NCBI RefSeq assembly: GCF_008370325.1 | Contig: NZ_VNIP01000003.1 | Location: 1-64,000, forward strand | DNA length: 64,000 nt | Direction of reading: 5' to 3' | Source of the DNA: Martinezella tropici | Lineage (GTDB): Bacteria; Pseudomonadota; Alphaproteobacteria; Rhizobiales; Rhizobiaceae | Shown here: one piece after another, positions 52,229 through 62,700 of the stretch | How the letters are laid out: every line of letters starts with the position of its first letter | Position numbering within the stretch: the stretch's first letter is position 1 | Notes under the pieces: model-generated | Told to the model about the DNA's origin: nothing | Seen by the model: the letters and a program-made list of their open reading frames with translations, nothing else | The model's database searches: none | Program-made: the position numbers and the translations under genes

Positions 52229-53041
52229 ATGAAAGACGAAACTAACGCCCGAAACGATCAGCATCATGCAACGGTTTTCACGACGGAAGGCCTGCGTTTC
52301 GAGGTCGATGGCAAAACCATTCTTCATCCGCTCGATATCAGCTTCAAGGCTGGCGAGATCTCCGGTCTGATCGGCCACAACGGCTCCGGCAAATCCACGC
52401 TGATCAAGTTGCTGGCCCGGCAGATCCAGCCGACGGGCGGCCGCATTCTATTCGACGGCGTTGCCGCCGGCTCCTATGACATGCGTGCTTTCGCGCGTGC
52501 CGTCGCCTATTTGCCGCAGGACACCTCATCGGCTGCCGGCATGAAGGTCGAGGAGCTTGTCGCCTGCGGGCGCTATCCCTGGCACGGAGCACTCGGCCGC
52601 TTCACCGATCTCGACCGCGAGAAGGTGGAGACGGCAATGAAGCTGACGCATGTCGATACGCTTGCGGGGCGAATGGTGGATACGCTTTCCGGCGGCGAGC
52701 GCCAGCGCGTCTGGATCGCCATGCTGGTTGCGCAGGACAGCCGCTGCCTGCTGCTCGACGAGCCGACCTCGGCGCTCGACATCGCCCATCAGATGGAAAT
52801 TCTCGGGCTTGTGCGGGACCTTTGCCGGACGAAGGACTTAAGCGTTATTCTCGTCCTGCACGACATCAACGTCGCAGCGCATTTCTGCGATCATCTGCAT
52901 GCACTGAAGCAAGGGCGTCTGATTGCCGCCGGTCCTTCGCCAAGCCTCATGAACGCTGAGACGTTGCATACGATCTACGGCACCAACATGGGCGTCACGG
53001 CTCACCCCGTGCATGGGACGCCGCTTGCTTATGTCATTTGA
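52229..53041 (+). CDS. fhuC: Ferric-hydroxamate ABC importer ATPase
   Basis: ATG 52229 follows CAGGGACAATA (frame open to 52193). The 270-aa FhuC-type ATPase has LIGHNGSGKSTLIKLLARQI (Walker A), a Q-loop in AYLPQDTSSAAGM, signature DTLSGGERQRVWIAML and Walker B CLLLDEPTSALDIAHQMEIL. It powers FhuBD-mediated uptake of the ferric siderophore across the inner membrane. Its end overlaps the fhuD start. Confidence 0.9.
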   Translation: MKDETNARNDQHHATVFTTEGLRFEVDGKTILHPLDISFKAGEISGLIGHNGSGKSTLIKLLARQIQPTGGRILFDGVAAGSYDMRAFARAVAYLPQDTSSAAGMKVEELVACGRYPWHGALGRFTDLDREKVETAMKLTHVDTLAGRMVDTLSGGERQRVWIAMLVAQDSRCLLLDEPTSALDIAHQMEILGLVRDLCRTKDLSVILVLHDINVAAHFCDHLHALKQGRLIAAGPSPSLMNAETLHTIYGTNMGVTAHPVHGTPLAYVI

Positions 53042-53936
53042 ACGCAGTTTCGAGACTCTGAAGTTATCCCGCCGCACGCTTCTTGCTGCCGCAGCACTTT
53101 TTGCCGTTCCAGTGTCGGGAATGGCGGCCGAAACGACAACGGGGCCGATCGTCTCGCTGGACTATGGCTTGGCCTCGACACTGCTTGCCCTTGGTATTAC
53201 GCCGGCCGCCATTGCCTCCCTTGCCGATTGGAACACCTGGGTCGTCGAGCCGAAAATGCCTGATGGCGTCATCGATCTCGGCACCACCAGCGAGATCAAT
53301 CTCGAGGTCTTGGCTAGCGTCAAGCCGGCGCTGATCCTGACGACACCCTATCTTGCTCCCCTGAAGCCGCGGCTGGAAGCGATTGCCCCGGTCATGGAAC
53401 TGACAATCTATGCCGAAGGCGGCGAGGCACTGGAGCGCTCCATCGTGGCGACACGGTTGCTGGCCGACGCCATCGGTCGTCGAGCCCAAGCGGAAGATTT
53501 CCTTGCCCGGTCCGAGCAATTCTTCGACGATTGCGCAAACCGGGTGAAGAAGCTCAACCCTCCACCGCTGGCGCTGATCAATTTCGTCGACCAGCGCCAT
53601 GCCCGCATCTACTGCGGCGCCGGCCTCTATCAGAACGTCATGACTAGGATCGGCCTGAAGAATGCGTGGACCAAGCCCGGGGACTATTGGGGTTTTGAAA
53701 CGATCGGCCTGGAACAATTGGCAACGCTCGACCAAAGCCTGCGACTGATCGCATTCGGACCGTTACTTCCGCCCAACGTGCTCGACAACCTGCAGGATAG
53801 TTCGCTGTGGACGAGCCTCCCCTTTGTGCGTGCCGGGCGCGTATCGGTGCTGCCGGGCACCTTGATGTTCGGCATGGTGCAGGAAGCGGAGCGCTTCGCC
53901 CGTATCCTGCTCGATCATCTGGAAACATTCGCATGA
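53031..53936 (+). CDS. fhuD: Ferric-hydroxamate periplasmic binding protein
   Basis: ATG 53031 lies inside the end of fhuC. The 301-aa protein has a Tat-like signal (LSRRTLLAAAALFAVPVSGM, cleavage near AAE), then a class III binding fold: VSLDYGLASTLLALGITPAA, VIDLGTTSEINLEVLASVKP, LILTTPYLAPLKPRLEAIAP. FhuD family members bind ferric hydroxamates, in line with the hydroxamate genes upstream. Confidence 0.88.
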   Translation: MSFERSFETLKLSRRTLLAAAALFAVPVSGMAAETTTGPIVSLDYGLASTLLALGITPAAIASLADWNTWVVEPKMPDGVIDLGTTSEINLEVLASVKPALILTTPYLAPLKPRLEAIAPVMELTIYAEGGEALERSIVATRLLADAIGRRAQAEDFLARSEQFFDDCANRVKKLNPPPLALINFVDQRHARIYCGAGLYQNVMTRIGLKNAWTKPGDYWGFETIGLEQLATLDQSLRLIAFGPLLPPNVLDNLQDSSLWTSLPFVRAGRVSVLPGTLMFGMVQEAERFARILLDHLETFA

Positions 53937-55915
53937 CCCGCATCGAGGCGAACAAGACCTTCGGCGCTCCGGCCGTAGCGCTGACACTGCTGGCGCTCGC
54001 CGGGCTCCTTTCCTGGCATCAACTGGCGCCCGATCTCGCACGGCTGACCGAGCAGGAAGCAGGTTACGATCCGCAGCGTCTGCTGCTGCTCTATTCGACG
54101 CTTCCGAGAATTGCGACGGCGTTGCTGGCCGGCGCCGCCCTTTCGCTGTCGGGAAGCCTGCTGCAGCAGGTGCTGCGCAATCCGCTGGCCTCTCCCTCGA
54201 CGCTCGGCATTTCCGCCGGCGCCAACCTTGCGCTCGTCGCCGTCATGCTCGCCTTTCCCGCCCTTCAAGGCCTCAGCCGCGATGCTGTCGCCCTGTTCGG
54301 AAGTGCCGCCGCCGCCGCAGTCGTTTTCCTCATCGGTGCGAGACGCGGCTTCTCGCCCTTGGCACTCGTGCTTGCCGGGCTGATCGTCGGCGTCTGGAGC
54401 GGCGCGCTGGCCGCCATTCTCGTCCTGATGAACGATCGCTATCTCTCCGGCCTCTTCATCTGGGGCGCCGGATCGCTGGCACAGCAAAGCTGGACCATTC
54501 CGCTTTCTCTCCTCCCGAAAATCGCTGTCCTCTCCGGTGCTGCCTTGTTGATGGCGCGACCACTCTCGCTCATGGAGCTCGGCGACAGCGGCGCCAGCGG
54601 ACTTGGCCTATCGGTGAAACGCACGCGCATCGCCGCCGTCTGCGTTGCGATTGCGCTTGCCGCTATCGTCACCAGTGGGGTCGGCGTCATAGGCTTCATC
54701 GGCTTGATCGCGCCACGGATCGCTGAGCTTGCCGGTGCCCGGCGGATGAAGAGCCAGCTCGTTTGGTCCCCCCTCATCGGCGCCGGACTATTGCTTCTGA
54801 CGGATGACGTATTGGTGATCCTTTCCGGAACATCCTCGACCTTCCTTCCGACAGGAGCCATTACAGCCTTGCTCGGCGCGCCGCTGCTGCTTCTGATGCT
54901 ACCGCGTCCGAAGACAGTACAGCGCAGCGTCCCAAATCCGTCGCAGGATGCGAACCGCGCTATCCGAACGCCAAGAGTGCTGCTGGTCGCATCAATCCCG
55001 GCACTCGCCCTCCTGCTGGCCGGCGCTGTCTTCTTCGGGCGCACTCCGGATGGCGCGTGGACTTTCCTCACCTATCTGCATTGGCCCGATGTGCTGCCCT
55101 ATAGGCTACCGCGCATCATCGGCGCATTTGCCGCCGGCTCGATGCTGGGCGTTGTCGGCGCCATCCTGCAGCGGCTGAGCGGCAACGAGATGGCAAGCCC
55201 GGAGGTGCTGGGCATTTCCGCGGGCGCCACCTTGGGCGTCACCGCCGCGCTCTTTCTCCTGCCTGCTCCAGGTATTGTCGCGCAACTCGGCTTCGGCGGC
55301 CTCGGCGCTTTCGCCGTTCTCGTCGCCATTTTCCTTTTCGGCATCCGAGCCGGCTTCGCGCCCGAGCGCGTGCTTTTGACGGGTATCGCGCTCGGAGCCA
55401 TGCTCGATGCCTTCATCAGCGTGCTCGCCGCCGGCGGCGATCCGCGTGCGATGATCGTCATGCAATGGATGAGCGGATCGACCTATCTTGTTGACATACC
55501 AAAGGCAATTTCCGCAACCGTGGCGGCGATAGCGGGCCTTGCGCTTGCCTTCCTCGCGCATCGCTGGCTCGATCTCCTGCCGCTCGGACCGCAAGCAGCA
55601 CAAGCGATCGGCATCCGCGTCAATCTCGCTCGCGCCGGCCTCTTTGCGCTCGCCGCAACCATGACCGCCGCCGCCACCCTCGTCCTCGGTCCCTTGAGCT
55701 TCATCGGCCTCATGGGCCCGCATCTGGCGCGTGAGCTCGGACTGCGACGCGCGGCACCCCAACTCGCCGGCGCCACCCTCGTCGGCGGCGGCCTCATGGT
55801 GCTTGCGGACTGGTTCGGCAGAATGATCGCGTTTCCATATCAGATGCCCGCCGGCCTCGTCTCGGCACTGGTGGGGGCGCCAGTGCTGATGATGCTACTG
55901 ATGAAGAGGCGGTGA
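53933..55915 (+). CDS. fhuB: Ferric-hydroxamate ABC importer permease (fused double permease)
   Basis: ATG 53933 overlaps the fhuD stop (ATGA). The 660-aa protein is two FecCD-type permease halves in tandem. Each carries the family signature (half 1 LLQQVLRNPLASPSTLGISA, IGFIGLIAPRIAELAGARRM; half 2 ILQRLSGNEMASPEVLGISA, LSFIGLMGPHLARELGLRRA). About twenty hydrophobic helices are visible. Last gene of the uptake operon. No TonB-dependent receptor gene is in the window, so that must be elsewhere. Confidence 0.92.
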   Translation: MTRIEANKTFGAPAVALTLLALAGLLSWHQLAPDLARLTEQEAGYDPQRLLLLYSTLPRIATALLAGAALSLSGSLLQQVLRNPLASPSTLGISAGANLALVAVMLAFPALQGLSRDAVALFGSAAAAAVVFLIGARRGFSPLALVLAGLIVGVWSGALAAILVLMNDRYLSGLFIWGAGSLAQQSWTIPLSLLPKIAVLSGAALLMARPLSLMELGDSGASGLGLSVKRTRIAAVCVAIALAAIVTSGVGVIGFIGLIAPRIAELAGARRMKSQLVWSPLIGAGLLLLTDDVLVILSGTSSTFLPTGAITALLGAPLLLLMLPRPKTVQRSVPNPSQDANRAIRTPRVLLVASIPALALLLAGAVFFGRTPDGAWTFLTYLHWPDVLPYRLPRIIGAFAAGSMLGVVGAILQRLSGNEMASPEVLGISAGATLGVTAALFLLPAPGIVAQLGFGGLGAFAVLVAIFLFGIRAGFAPERVLLTGIALGAMLDAFISVLAAGGDPRAMIVMQWMSGSTYLVDIPKAISATVAAIAGLALAFLAHRWLDLLPLGPQAAQAIGIRVNLARAGLFALAATMTAAATLVLGPLSFIGLMGPHLARELGLRRAAPQLAGATLVGGGLMVLADWFGRMIAFPYQMPAGLVSALVGAPVLMMLLMKRR

Positions 55916-56000
55916 TATATAGCGACAGGGCAACGGGTGTGTTTGATATCCAGCAAGTCTACCCCTCGTACCAAGAGGAACTGCCGTTCGCGGATAATTT

Positions 56001-56549
56001 TCACTCGAAGAGTTCAGCATCTGTGAACAAGGGCTGGCGTTGATCCTTAGGCGAGAGGCCTGGCTGATCTGCCAGCTTCCAGTCGATGCCGATCTGCGGA
56101 TCATCCCAACGAATACCGCGATCACTTTCGGGCGCATAATAATTGGTGGTCTTGTAGAGGAACTCGACATGGTCGCTCAATGTCAGGAAGCCGTGCGCGA
56201 ATCCTTCCGGGATCCAAAGCTGGCGCTTGTTTTCTTCCGACAAGAGTACGCCAACCCATTGCCCGAACGTTGGCGAAGACTTCCTTATGTCGACGGCGAC
56301 GTCATAGACTTCACCAACCACGACCCTCACGAGCTTGGCTTGCGCGTGCGGCGGCAGCTGATAATGCAACCCGCGCAGAACGCCCTTTCCAGATCGGCTA
56401 TGGTTGTCCTGCACGAAATCGGCGCCTCGTCCGATTGCGGTCTCGAACTTCACCTTGCTGAAGCTTTCAAAGAAGAAGCCGCGATCATCCGCGAACACCG
56501 CGGGCTCGATGATCTTGACGTCCGGAATGGCGGTATCGATGGCTTTCAT
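56001..56549 (-). CDS. rfbC: dTDP-4-dehydrorhamnose 3,5-epimerase
   Basis: A 182-aa cupin with the RmlC active-site pattern: RGFFFESFSKVKFETAIG, QDNHSRSGKGVLRGLHYQLP (catalytic His and Arg), AVDIRKSSPTFGQWVGVLLS and LWIPEGFAHGFLTLSDHVEF. It makes dTDP-4-keto-L-rhamnose in the third step of dTDP-L-rhamnose synthesis. ATG 56549 has AGGAAGACGA. Last gene of rfbBDAC. Confidence 0.94.
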   Translation of the reverse strand: MKAIDTAIPDVKIIEPAVFADDRGFFFESFSKVKFETAIGRGADFVQDNHSRSGKGVLRGLHYQLPPHAQAKLVRVVVGEVYDVAVDIRKSSPTFGQWVGVLLSEENKRQLWIPEGFAHGFLTLSDHVEFLYKTTNYYAPESDRGIRWDDPQIGIDWKLADQPGLSPKDQRQPLFTDAELFE

Positions 56550-56612
56550 TCGTCTTCCTGCTTCGATAGAGAATGTTCGGTGACAAGCGGCGCGATAGCC
56601 GGCGCGGCATCG

Positions 56613-57500
56613 CTAGAATATCTGTTCGCGCAGGATTCCCAGAAGATATTGCCCGTAAGCGTTCTTTTTAAGCGGAAGCGCCAGCGCCTCGACCTTTGAG
56701 GCGTCGATCCAGCCGCTGCGATAGGCAATCTCCTCCGGGCAAGCGACCTTCAGGCCCTGGCGGTTTTCGATGGTGGCTATGTAGTGGCTCGCCTCCAGCA
56801 TCGATTCATGCGTTCCAGTATCAAGCCAGGCATAGCCGCGCCCCATGGTCTGCACGTCGAGCTGTCCGGCGTTCAAATAGTGAATATTGACATCGGTTAT
56901 CTCCAGCTCGCCGCGTGGCGAAGGGCGGATGGATTTCGCGACTTCGACCACGCTCTCATCATAGAAATAAAGGCCGGTGACGGCATAATGGCTCTTCGGT
57001 TGGCTCGGCTTCTCCTCCAGGCTGATCGCTCGCCCCTTCTCGTCGAACTCGACGACACCATAGCGCTCCGGGTCGTGCACGTGATAGGCAAAAACGGTGG
57101 CGCCAGTCGCCTTGTCACTCGCCTCGTGGAGAAGCCGCGTGAAATCATGCCCGTAGAAGATATTGTCCCCCAGCACCAGGGCGGACGGGGCACCATCCAG
57201 AAACTCCTCACCAATCAGAAATGCTTGCGCGAGCCCATCCGGGCTTGGCTGAACTGCATAGCTAAGCTCGATCCCCCATTGGCGGCCATCTCCGAGCAAT
57301 TGTTCGAAACGGGGCGTATCCTGCGGTGTCGAGATGATGAGGATTTCGCGGATACCAGCCAGCATCAGGGTGGTGAGCGGGTAGTAGATCATCGGCTTGT
57401 CGTAGATCGGCAAGAGCTGTTTGCTGACTGCGAGCGTCACCGGATAAAGGCGCGTTCCCGACCCGCCTGCAAGTATGATGCCTTTACGTGCTTTCTTCAT
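56613..57500 (-). CDS. rfbA: Glucose-1-phosphate thymidylyltransferase
   Basis: A 295-aa nucleotidyltransferase: [20 protein letters not shown] (nucleotide loop), [40 protein letters not shown] and [20 protein letters not shown]. It activates glucose-1-phosphate with dTTP, the first step to dTDP-L-rhamnose. Follows rfbD by 82 nt. Confidence 0.95.
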   Translation of the reverse strand: MKKARKGIILAGGSGTRLYPVTLAVSKQLLPIYDKPMIYYPLTTLMLAGIREILIISTPQDTPRFEQLLGDGRQWGIELSYAVQPSPDGLAQAFLIGEEFLDGAPSALVLGDNIFYGHDFTRLLHEASDKATGATVFAYHVHDPERYGVVEFDEKGRAISLEEKPSQPKSHYAVTGLYFYDESVVEVAKSIRPSPRGELEITDVNIHYLNAGQLDVQTMGRGYAWLDTGTHESMLEASHYIATIENRQGLKVACPEEIAYRSGWIDASKVEALALPLKKNAYGQYLLGILREQIF

Positions 57501-57582
57501 GGTTTAGCGTCTCGTCTTCATTCCGTCCATGTCCACTCGGCCCATCGATCATGACCCGCGCCATTATAATATCTCTCAGTCA

Positions 57583-58485
57583 TCAATTCGCTGCAGGCCG
57601 CAACTTGGCAACAACGTCGCTGACGCCCTCCTGCCATGGCGGCAGGGTCACTTCGAAGCGCTGCGTAAGCTTTGCGCAATTGAGCCTTGAGTTGGCCGGG
57701 CGCTTTGCAGGAGTTGGATATTCTGAGGTCGAAATCGGCTTGAGCGCATCAAGGGAAAGGGTCAGCTTAAAGTTTGCGGCCGAAGCCTCGCCAAGGATAT
57801 GCACCGCATAGCCATGCCACGATGTGTTGCCTTGTGCGGTCAAATGGTAGGTCCCCGACAGGTCCTCTGATGCCTGCGAACCAACCATGCGCTCTACGAC
57901 CGAGCGCGTGACATTGGCGATAAGGGCTGCCGACGTCGGCGCGCCCACCTGATCGGCAACAACATTCAGCGTGTCTCTCTCCTGCGCAAGCCGAAGAATG
58001 GTCTTCAGGAAATTGCTACCGTGATGGCCATAGACCCAGCTTGTCCGTAGGATCATATACGCAGCCCCGGCCGCGCGCACGGCCTCCTCGCCTCGCCACT
58101 TGCTTTCGCCATAGACGGATTGCGGATTGACCGCATCCTCCTCCACATACGGAGCCGCTTTCGAGCCGTCGAAGACGTAATCGGTCGAGTAATGTACAAG
58201 CAAGGCGCCATTGTCCGCCGCCCAGCGCGCCATGATCCCCGGTGCTGCGGCATTGACCGCCATCGCTTGCTCAGCGTCGCTCTCGGCGCGATCCACGGCC
58301 GTGTAAGCTGCTGGATTGACGATGATGCGTGGCTTGTGCTCCTGGAGTGCTGCCAAGATACTCGCCTCCCTGGCAAGATCCATCTCCCCACGGGTGACCG
58401 CTACCACAGTCCCCAAGATCGGAAGCGAGCGCTGCAGTTCGAAACCGACCTGCCCATTGGCGCCCGTAACCAGAATCCTGCTCAC
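57583..58485 (-). CDS. rfbD: dTDP-4-dehydrorhamnose reductase
   Basis: A 300-aa short-chain reductase: [20 protein letters not shown] (NAD(P) site), [40 protein letters not shown] and the YxxxK motif in [20 protein letters not shown]. It makes dTDP-L-rhamnose in the last step. GTG 58485 overlaps the rfbB stop (GTGA). Confidence 0.94.
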   Translation of the reverse strand: MSRILVTGANGQVGFELQRSLPILGTVVAVTRGEMDLAREASILAALQEHKPRIIVNPAAYTAVDRAESDAEQAMAVNAAAPGIMARWAADNGALLVHYSTDYVFDGSKAAPYVEEDAVNPQSVYGESKWRGEEAVRAAGAAYMILRTSWVYGHHGSNFLKTILRLAQERDTLNVVADQVGAPTSAALIANVTRSVVERMVGSQASEDLSGTYHLTAQGNTSWHGYAVHILGEASAANFKLTLSLDALKPISTSEYPTPAKRPANSRLNCAKLTQRFEVTLPPWQEGVSDVVAKLRPAAN

Positions 58486-59549
58486 GGTTGCACCTCATAT
58501 TGCCTGTCGACCCATTCACGATAGGCGCCGCTGGTGACGTTGCCCACCCAATCCTGATTGGCGAGATACCACTCGATCGTCTTGCGAATGCCGGTCTCGA
58601 AGGTTTCGTCAGGTTTCCAGCCGAGCTCGCGCTCCAGCTTGCGCGCATCGATCGCGTAGCGACGATCATGGCCTGGCCGATCTTTTACGAAGACGACCTG
58701 ATCGCTGTAGCGGCCGCCATCCACCTTCGGCTGCAGCTCATCAAGGATCGCGCAAATGGTGTGAACGACATCGAGATTGGGCTTTTCATTCCAGCCGCCG
58801 ACATTATAGGTCTCACCAACCTTCCCGGCCTCCAGCACGCGGCGGATGGCGCTGCAATGATCCTTCACATAGAGCCAATCCCTGATCTGCAGGCCGTCGC
58901 CATAAATGGGAAGGCTCTTGCCCGAGAGCGCATTCAGGATCACCAGTGGGATCAGCTTTTCGGGGAAGTGATAAGGTCCGTAATTATTGCTGCAATTCGT
59001 CGTCAATACCGGCAAGCCATAGGTGTGATGCCAGGCGCGAACTAGATGGTCTGACGCCGCCTTGCTGGCGGAATAAGGACTGTTTGGCTCATAACGATTG
59101 AGCTCGCTGAACGGCGCATCATCCTTGGTCAAGGTGCCATAGACTTCGTCAGTCGAGACGTGAAGAAAGCGGAAGCCCTGCTTCTCCCCATCTGGCAAGC
59201 CGCTCCAGTAACCGCGAACGGATTCCAACAAATTGAAGGTGCCGACGATATTCGTCTGGATGAAGTCGCCAGGTCCATGGATGGAACGATCGACGTGGCT
59301 TTCCGCAGCAAAATTGAGCACTGCACGCGGCCTATGCCTTGAAAGCAGGTCGTCGATCAACTGGCGGTCACCGATATCGCCATGCACGAACACATGACGA
59401 TTATTGCCCTTCAATCCTTTCAACGTATCCAGATTGCCGGCATAGGTAAGCTTGTCGAGATTGACGACCGTCTCGTCATGCCTCTCAATCCAGTCAAGGA
59501 CGAAGTTTCCGCCGATAAAGCCGGCTCCTCCGGAAACCAAGATTGTCAT
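58482..59549 (-). CDS. rfbB: dTDP-glucose 4,6-dehydratase
   Basis: A 355-aa extended [63 protein letters not shown], and the YxxxK in [20 protein letters not shown]. It makes dTDP-4-keto-6-deoxyglucose, the second step. First gene of rfbBDAC, downstream of the glycosyltransferase gene, which is the probable consumer of the rhamnose made. Confidence 0.95.
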   Translation of the reverse strand: MTILVSGGAGFIGGNFVLDWIERHDETVVNLDKLTYAGNLDTLKGLKGNNRHVFVHGDIGDRQLIDDLLSRHRPRAVLNFAAESHVDRSIHGPGDFIQTNIVGTFNLLESVRGYWSGLPDGEKQGFRFLHVSTDEVYGTLTKDDAPFSELNRYEPNSPYSASKAASDHLVRAWHHTYGLPVLTTNCSNNYGPYHFPEKLIPLVILNALSGKSLPIYGDGLQIRDWLYVKDHCSAIRRVLEAGKVGETYNVGGWNEKPNLDVVHTICAILDELQPKVDGGRYSDQVVFVKDRPGHDRRYAIDARKLERELGWKPDETFETGIRKTIEWYLANQDWVGNVTSGAYREWVDRQYEVQP

Positions 59550-59726
59550 TTAAATTCCATTCATGTGTGCAGCTTTGGACTTGCGTTTGCGGCTTATACC
59601 GAACCACACGAGCGAACGCGAGTTTCTGCTTTTTATCTCATACACTAACACTTTGAAAAGCTTTTCGCTTCGATCGTTTATCGACACGTCTTTCAATGCC
59701 ACGTCCAAACTGCTGTTGGCTTATTT

Positions 59727-62700
59727 CTACTGAATACTATCCTTCGATCGAGCATCCTCGATTTCAGCTAGACGAGCCGCGATACGGCGTCCCGCTTCCG
59801 ATACAGATAGTCGTCGCTCTGCGTCAATCTTGGCTTTTAGACCGAGTTCGTGCGCGAAAGCGGGCTCGTCATATAGACGTCGCAAAAGCTTTGCGGCGTG
59901 ATCCTCGGAGGGTTGGGCCCATTCATAACCGGCTTCATACGGTGGTATTGGTTCACCCACTTTCACGAGGGTGTAGTCAACGAGCAAACTATTGCTCTCG
60001 TCCATGAATTCGGTATTTCCAGAATAGCCGGTCGCCACTACGGGCTTACCCATAAGCATGGCCTCAGCCATCGTCAGACCTAACCCTTCACTTCGATGCA
60101 GCGACACGTATACGTCACAGGCTTCCGTAATAGCTAAAACATCGTTGGGGGAGTAAACCTCGTCTATAATGGTTATTCGCGAACCTGCGGCCGCTTGACG
60201 CAATTTTTCCATTTCTTTGGGATGGTGACTACCGAATGAGGTTTTGAGTACCAGACGGGCTGGCTCTTCGGGACGGAAGGCCTGCTTGAATGCGCGGATA
60301 AGCCCAAGCGGATTTTTACGCTCCATAATGCTCATCATATGGAAAGTAAACAAATACAAAGTTTCGTTCTCGGGAAGTCCGAAGTATTTGCGTCCGCGCG
60401 CTTCGTAAGGGGCGAGACGCACACCAGGAAACAAGGTGCGAACCGGAACGGAAAGTTTTTCACGCAACCCTTGCGCCACGAATTCCGTTGCGGCCCACAC
60501 TTCGTCAACGAGCGATGCCTGCACGCGCCAACTGTCCGGAATTGTGTTAAATTCCCAGTACCAATATGCGATCCGATAGGAACGGGAATCTCGCTCGCTA
60601 AGATCGACGCTTTCAAACACATGATCAAAAAACGGCTCGGGCTGGGCGTGCACTATCGTCACATCGTACGTTTCAAAACCGACGAAATGCTCGTGACCTG
60701 GATCGTCCTTTGCACCAGTCCGTACGTCACGCAATGATAATCCGATGCCGATTTCCCGTAATCCTTCAACAATTGCTTCGGCAGAAATGCGCAAACCAGA
60801 TGGATAGCGAAAATGTCCAAACATGTTGACACCCGGCCGCGTAAGTTCGACAGCCATATTGTCACGGTTGATGCTGTTCAACCAGGTGGTGACCCATGGC
60901 TCCATCGCAACGGCGCCGGACTTCAGCCAGTCGAGGAATGAAAGAGCAGCTACCTGTTCCTTAAGTGCAAGCGGATGCGTTTTTCGCCAATCCTCCCTGG
61001 ACCACCAAGCGAGACGTATTTGATCGGCTGGAGATCCTGGCAATACCCAGTTCGTCGGATTGAGCCACGCCCCGTCGGCTCGATAAGTCGCGGCAAACCA
61101 ACGCGCGAAGCGATCCGCACCAAAAGGCGACGCTCCTTCGGGAAACATTGTCTGCCATGCACGTGTAACGCAAAATGCCGTTACGATCTCTCGCTCCGGA
61201 CGCTCATTCGCCTCCTGAAACAACCACCAAATTTCCTCAAGTCGAATATTTTCTTCGAAGCGCCCGTGCAAGATAAACCAGCGAAAGAGCTCACTACGAC
61301 CGGCTGGAGTCAAGCCATGGGGCCACATCTGCCGAATGTCATCGCGGCGCAGAAACACTGACCGCGCCCGTGCGCCCAAATTGGCATCAAACATCGCCTG
61401 AAACGCATTAGCCGCCTCATCAGGTAAGCCAAACTGCGTACATCCCTCTTTGATAAGCCAGCGCGCGAAAGTACCCTTCTGGCCATCTGAAAGTGCATGT
61501 GGAAAACGGGCGCGTATGTCCGAACGTCTACGCAGCAGATCGAGGGTCCAGCGAGCCGCACTCCAGCAATCTACAACTTTGTATGCCGGTTGTGGCGTCC
61601 AAAGCACTTGTGCCCTCGACCGGCCGGTCAATGCCAACACACGCCCATCGCAGTTTAGATCCAACTCAGTGGGTATGGCTTCGTACGAACCAACTTCGGA
61701 AATCATTCGTCTTAACGTCTCAGCGGGCCCTTCTCCGCCAGGGGGCCTTAGGCTTGGAATTGCTTCCGCACCATTCAGATCAGGATGCAAATATGGGTCT
61801 TCGTCGATACCCAAAATTCTGATGTCATCAGCAAGGCGCTGGACATCTTCTGCGGGATTGGAATGGCCACGCGTAGCGCCTTCGTGATGCACCAAAGCTC
61901 CAGCAGGAACATATGCCGTCCGATAGCCCGCTCTCCAAAGCTGTAAGCACAATGCGACATCGCTCATTGCGATTTGGTACGACTCATCGAAGCCACCAAC
62001 TGCATCAAACGCTTCGCGCGTAACCATTTGACAGGCTCCCATCACTGCCATCCAATTGCGGGGATGGTGAGGGGAACCAAATAATTCGAAGCCCAATGCC
62101 TCTCCACTCCGATAGGCTAGCGCCGCGAGATGTGGACCTATAGTAACCCCTCCGTGTTGAAGCTCAAGTGAGGGGAACAATAGTTTTACGCCGACACAAC
62201 CCACTCCAGGTCGCTGGGCAAAACGAACCATTTCTGCTAGCCAATCTTCTGAAATAACTTCAACATCGTTATTCAAGAACAGCAGAATTTGGCCAGTCGC
62301 CGCAGCAGCACCGAAATTGCAAGCCGCCGAATAATTAAATTTGGGACGAAAGTTAAGAATCTTCACACGTGGATCTGCCCCCAGCTCACTATATAATGCG
62401 AGCGTCTCGGGATGTGTTGAGCCAGTATCAACGATAATCAGTTCGAGATTGCGATAATTCGTGAGCTGTAAAAGCCCGGTTGTTGACATACGAAGAAGAT
62501 GTGCTTTGTCCTTAGTGGGAATGACGACGGATACCCGGGGCTCTGTAACAAGCGGCCAAGTCGCCAACTGCGTCCCGTCCGGCTGAGTTAGAGCCTCCGC
62601 CTGATATCCATGGCGCTTCCAATAAGCCTGGATTGTTCGCCGCGCATCTGCAGCGGCAGATGTTTCGGCTGCCGGTCTGCCAACATCACTATCTGGCCTG

